From the NCBI GenBank assembly GCA_039583695.1, contig JAVKSL010000020.1:1-38662 (forward strand): a DNA stretch of 38,662 bases. The letters are read 5' to 3'. This DNA is from JAVKSL01 sp039583695 (GTDB taxonomy: Bacteria > Actinomycetota > Acidimicrobiia > Acidimicrobiales > JAJPHD01). Position numbers and translations under genes: made by a program. The notes below the pieces were generated by a model. That model had not been told where the DNA came from and made no database searches. It worked only from the letters and a program-made list of their open reading frames with translations. Of this stretch, positions 38,193 through 38,662 are shown one piece after another. The number at the start of each line of letters is the position of its first letter. Position 1 is the stretch's first letter.

Positions 38193-38555
38193 GTGGCCCT
38201 GGACCCCATGTTGCTGGAGATACTGGCCTGTCCACAGGACAAGGGCCCGCTTTTTTACTTTGCCGACGAGGACTGCTTGTACAATCCGCGCTTGCGGCTG
38301 AGCTACGCAGTCCGAGACGACATCCCGATCATGCTGGTGGAGGAGGCCACCGCCGTGACCGAGGACGAGCACGAGCGTCTGATGGCCAAGGCCGCTTCCT
38401 CAGGGCTGCGCCCCACATTCGAGCCGCCTGCCGCCGCCGAGCCTGCCGCCGCCGAGCCTGCCGCCGCCGCCCACGCCGAGGCCCCCGCCGCCGCCCACGC
38501 CGAGGCCCCCGCCGCCGCCGATCCTGCCGCCGCCTCCGACCCCCCGGCTTCGTGA
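38193..38555 (+). CDS. Trm112-like (UPF0434) protein with Ala/Pro/Glu repeat tail
   Basis: 120 aa. Residues 1-70 match the bacterial Trm112-like family: LDPMLLEILACPQDKGPLFYF, YNPRLRLSYAVRDDIPIMLVEEA. Eukaryotic Trm112 activates methyltransferases; the bacterial role is unclear. From about residue 78 the protein is a repetitive tail of AAAEP and HAEAPAA units. It starts at GTG 38193 with a GAGGGGGG site 8 bases upstream, and ends in a GTGA overlap with the next gene. Confidence 0.88.
   Translation: MALDPMLLEILACPQDKGPLFYFADEDCLYNPRLRLSYAVRDDIPIMLVEEATAVTEDEHERLMAKAASSGLRPTFEPPAAAEPAAAEPAAAAHAEAPAAAHAEAPAAADPAAASDPPAS
38425..38540 (+). repeat. Short tandem repeats in the Trm112-like tail
   Basis: Two copies of a 15-bp unit (CCTGCCGCCGCCGAG) are followed by two copies of a 24-bp unit that begins GCCCACGCCGAGGCCCC, and by further GCCGCC runs. 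The reading frame is kept throughout. Confidence 0.85.
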
Positions 38556-38662
38556 CTGGGGGCGGGCTGGGGAGCCTTGACTCGCTCGGGATGATGGGGG
38601 TCGCCGCCGGGCTTCCCGAGCAGGTAGCTGCGGCTGCGGCCCGCTCGTCCGGGCTGGAGGGC
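38552..38662 (+). CDS. SIS-domain phosphoglucose/phosphomannose isomerase, N-terminus (partial)
   Basis: 37 codons to the window end. It starts at GTG 38552, overlapping the stop of the Trm112-like gene. LDSLGMMGVAAGLPEQV is the usual beginning of the bifunctional phosphoglucose/phosphomannose isomerase family, which follows manB and the Trm112-like gene in many actinobacteria. It would supply mannose 6-phosphate from fructose 6-phosphate. Confidence 0.75.
   Translation, partial: MTGGGLGSLDSLGMMGVAAGLPEQVAAAAARSSGLEG

Overview
The window is a GC-rich chromosomal segment from an actinobacterium. Its gene content fits the phylum well: a GarA-type FHA protein next to an FtsR-like MerR gene, a DUF151 gene and a second MerR gene, plus DUF3499 and DUF5719 genes and a Trm112-like/phosphomannomutase/SIS-isomerase run. 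A deep-branching class such as Acidimicrobiia is my best guess, but class level is inference. No tRNA, rRNA, CRISPR array, phage gene or transposase was seen. The longest stretch without a gene is 253 bases (15156-15408), and most of it is a tandem repeat.

Layout. (1) 1-14425: the S10-spc-alpha ribosomal supercluster on the plus strand. It runs from the last codons of rplD through rplW-rplB-rpsS-rplV-rpsC-rplP-rpmC-rpsQ, rplN-rplX-rplE-rpsN-rpsH-rplF-rplR-rpsE-rpmD-rplO-secY-adk, then infA-rpmJ-rpsM-rpsK-rpsD-rpoA-rplQ-truA. Genes overlap or nearly touch. The usual map gene between adk and infA is missing, infA appears to start at CTG, and several ribosomal proteins (uL5, uL22, uS3, uL30) carry unusual tails. 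(2) 14409-15409: a minus-strand ccdA gene, convergent with truA and divergent from glnD. A seven-copy 25-bp repeat lies between ccdA and glnD. (3) 15409-23519: glnD, a CDP-alcohol phosphatidyltransferase, then gcvH, a GarA-like FHA protein, an FtsR-like MerR, hpt, a DUF151 bifunctional nuclease, a second MerR (ResR-like), a PD-(D/E)XK-like hypothetical and thiL. (4) 23457-23951: a minus-strand Rrf2 regulator that overlaps the end of thiL. (5) 24054-38662: envelope and sugar genes. These are UDP-sulfoquinovose synthase, a very large GT2 membrane glycosyltransferase, a DUF5719 protein, ftsH on the minus strand, DUF3499, a CPBP protease, a small zinc ribbon, a large multi-membrane protein with an inserted soluble domain, phosphomannomutase, a Trm112-like protein, and the start of a SIS-domain sugar-phosphate isomerase.

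How the genes work together. The first third makes ribosomes, RNA polymerase alpha and the Sec channel. The middle joins nitrogen sensing (GlnD), one-carbon metabolism (GcvH) and a phospho-switch protein (GarA-like) with growth regulators. The last third suggests synthesis of a cell-surface glycan that may contain sulfoquinovose and mannose.

Two themes run through the window. First, outside the ribosomal block many transcription units have a TANNNT box ending 6-9 bases before an ATG or GTG, with no usable ribosome-binding site. This points to widespread leaderless mRNAs. Second, short, often perfect tandem repeats (15, 25, 30 and 34 bp units) recur inside or beside genes (rpmD, truA/ccdA, ccdA/glnD, thiL, the GT2 gene, the Trm112-like gene), as if local duplication were frequent in this genome.
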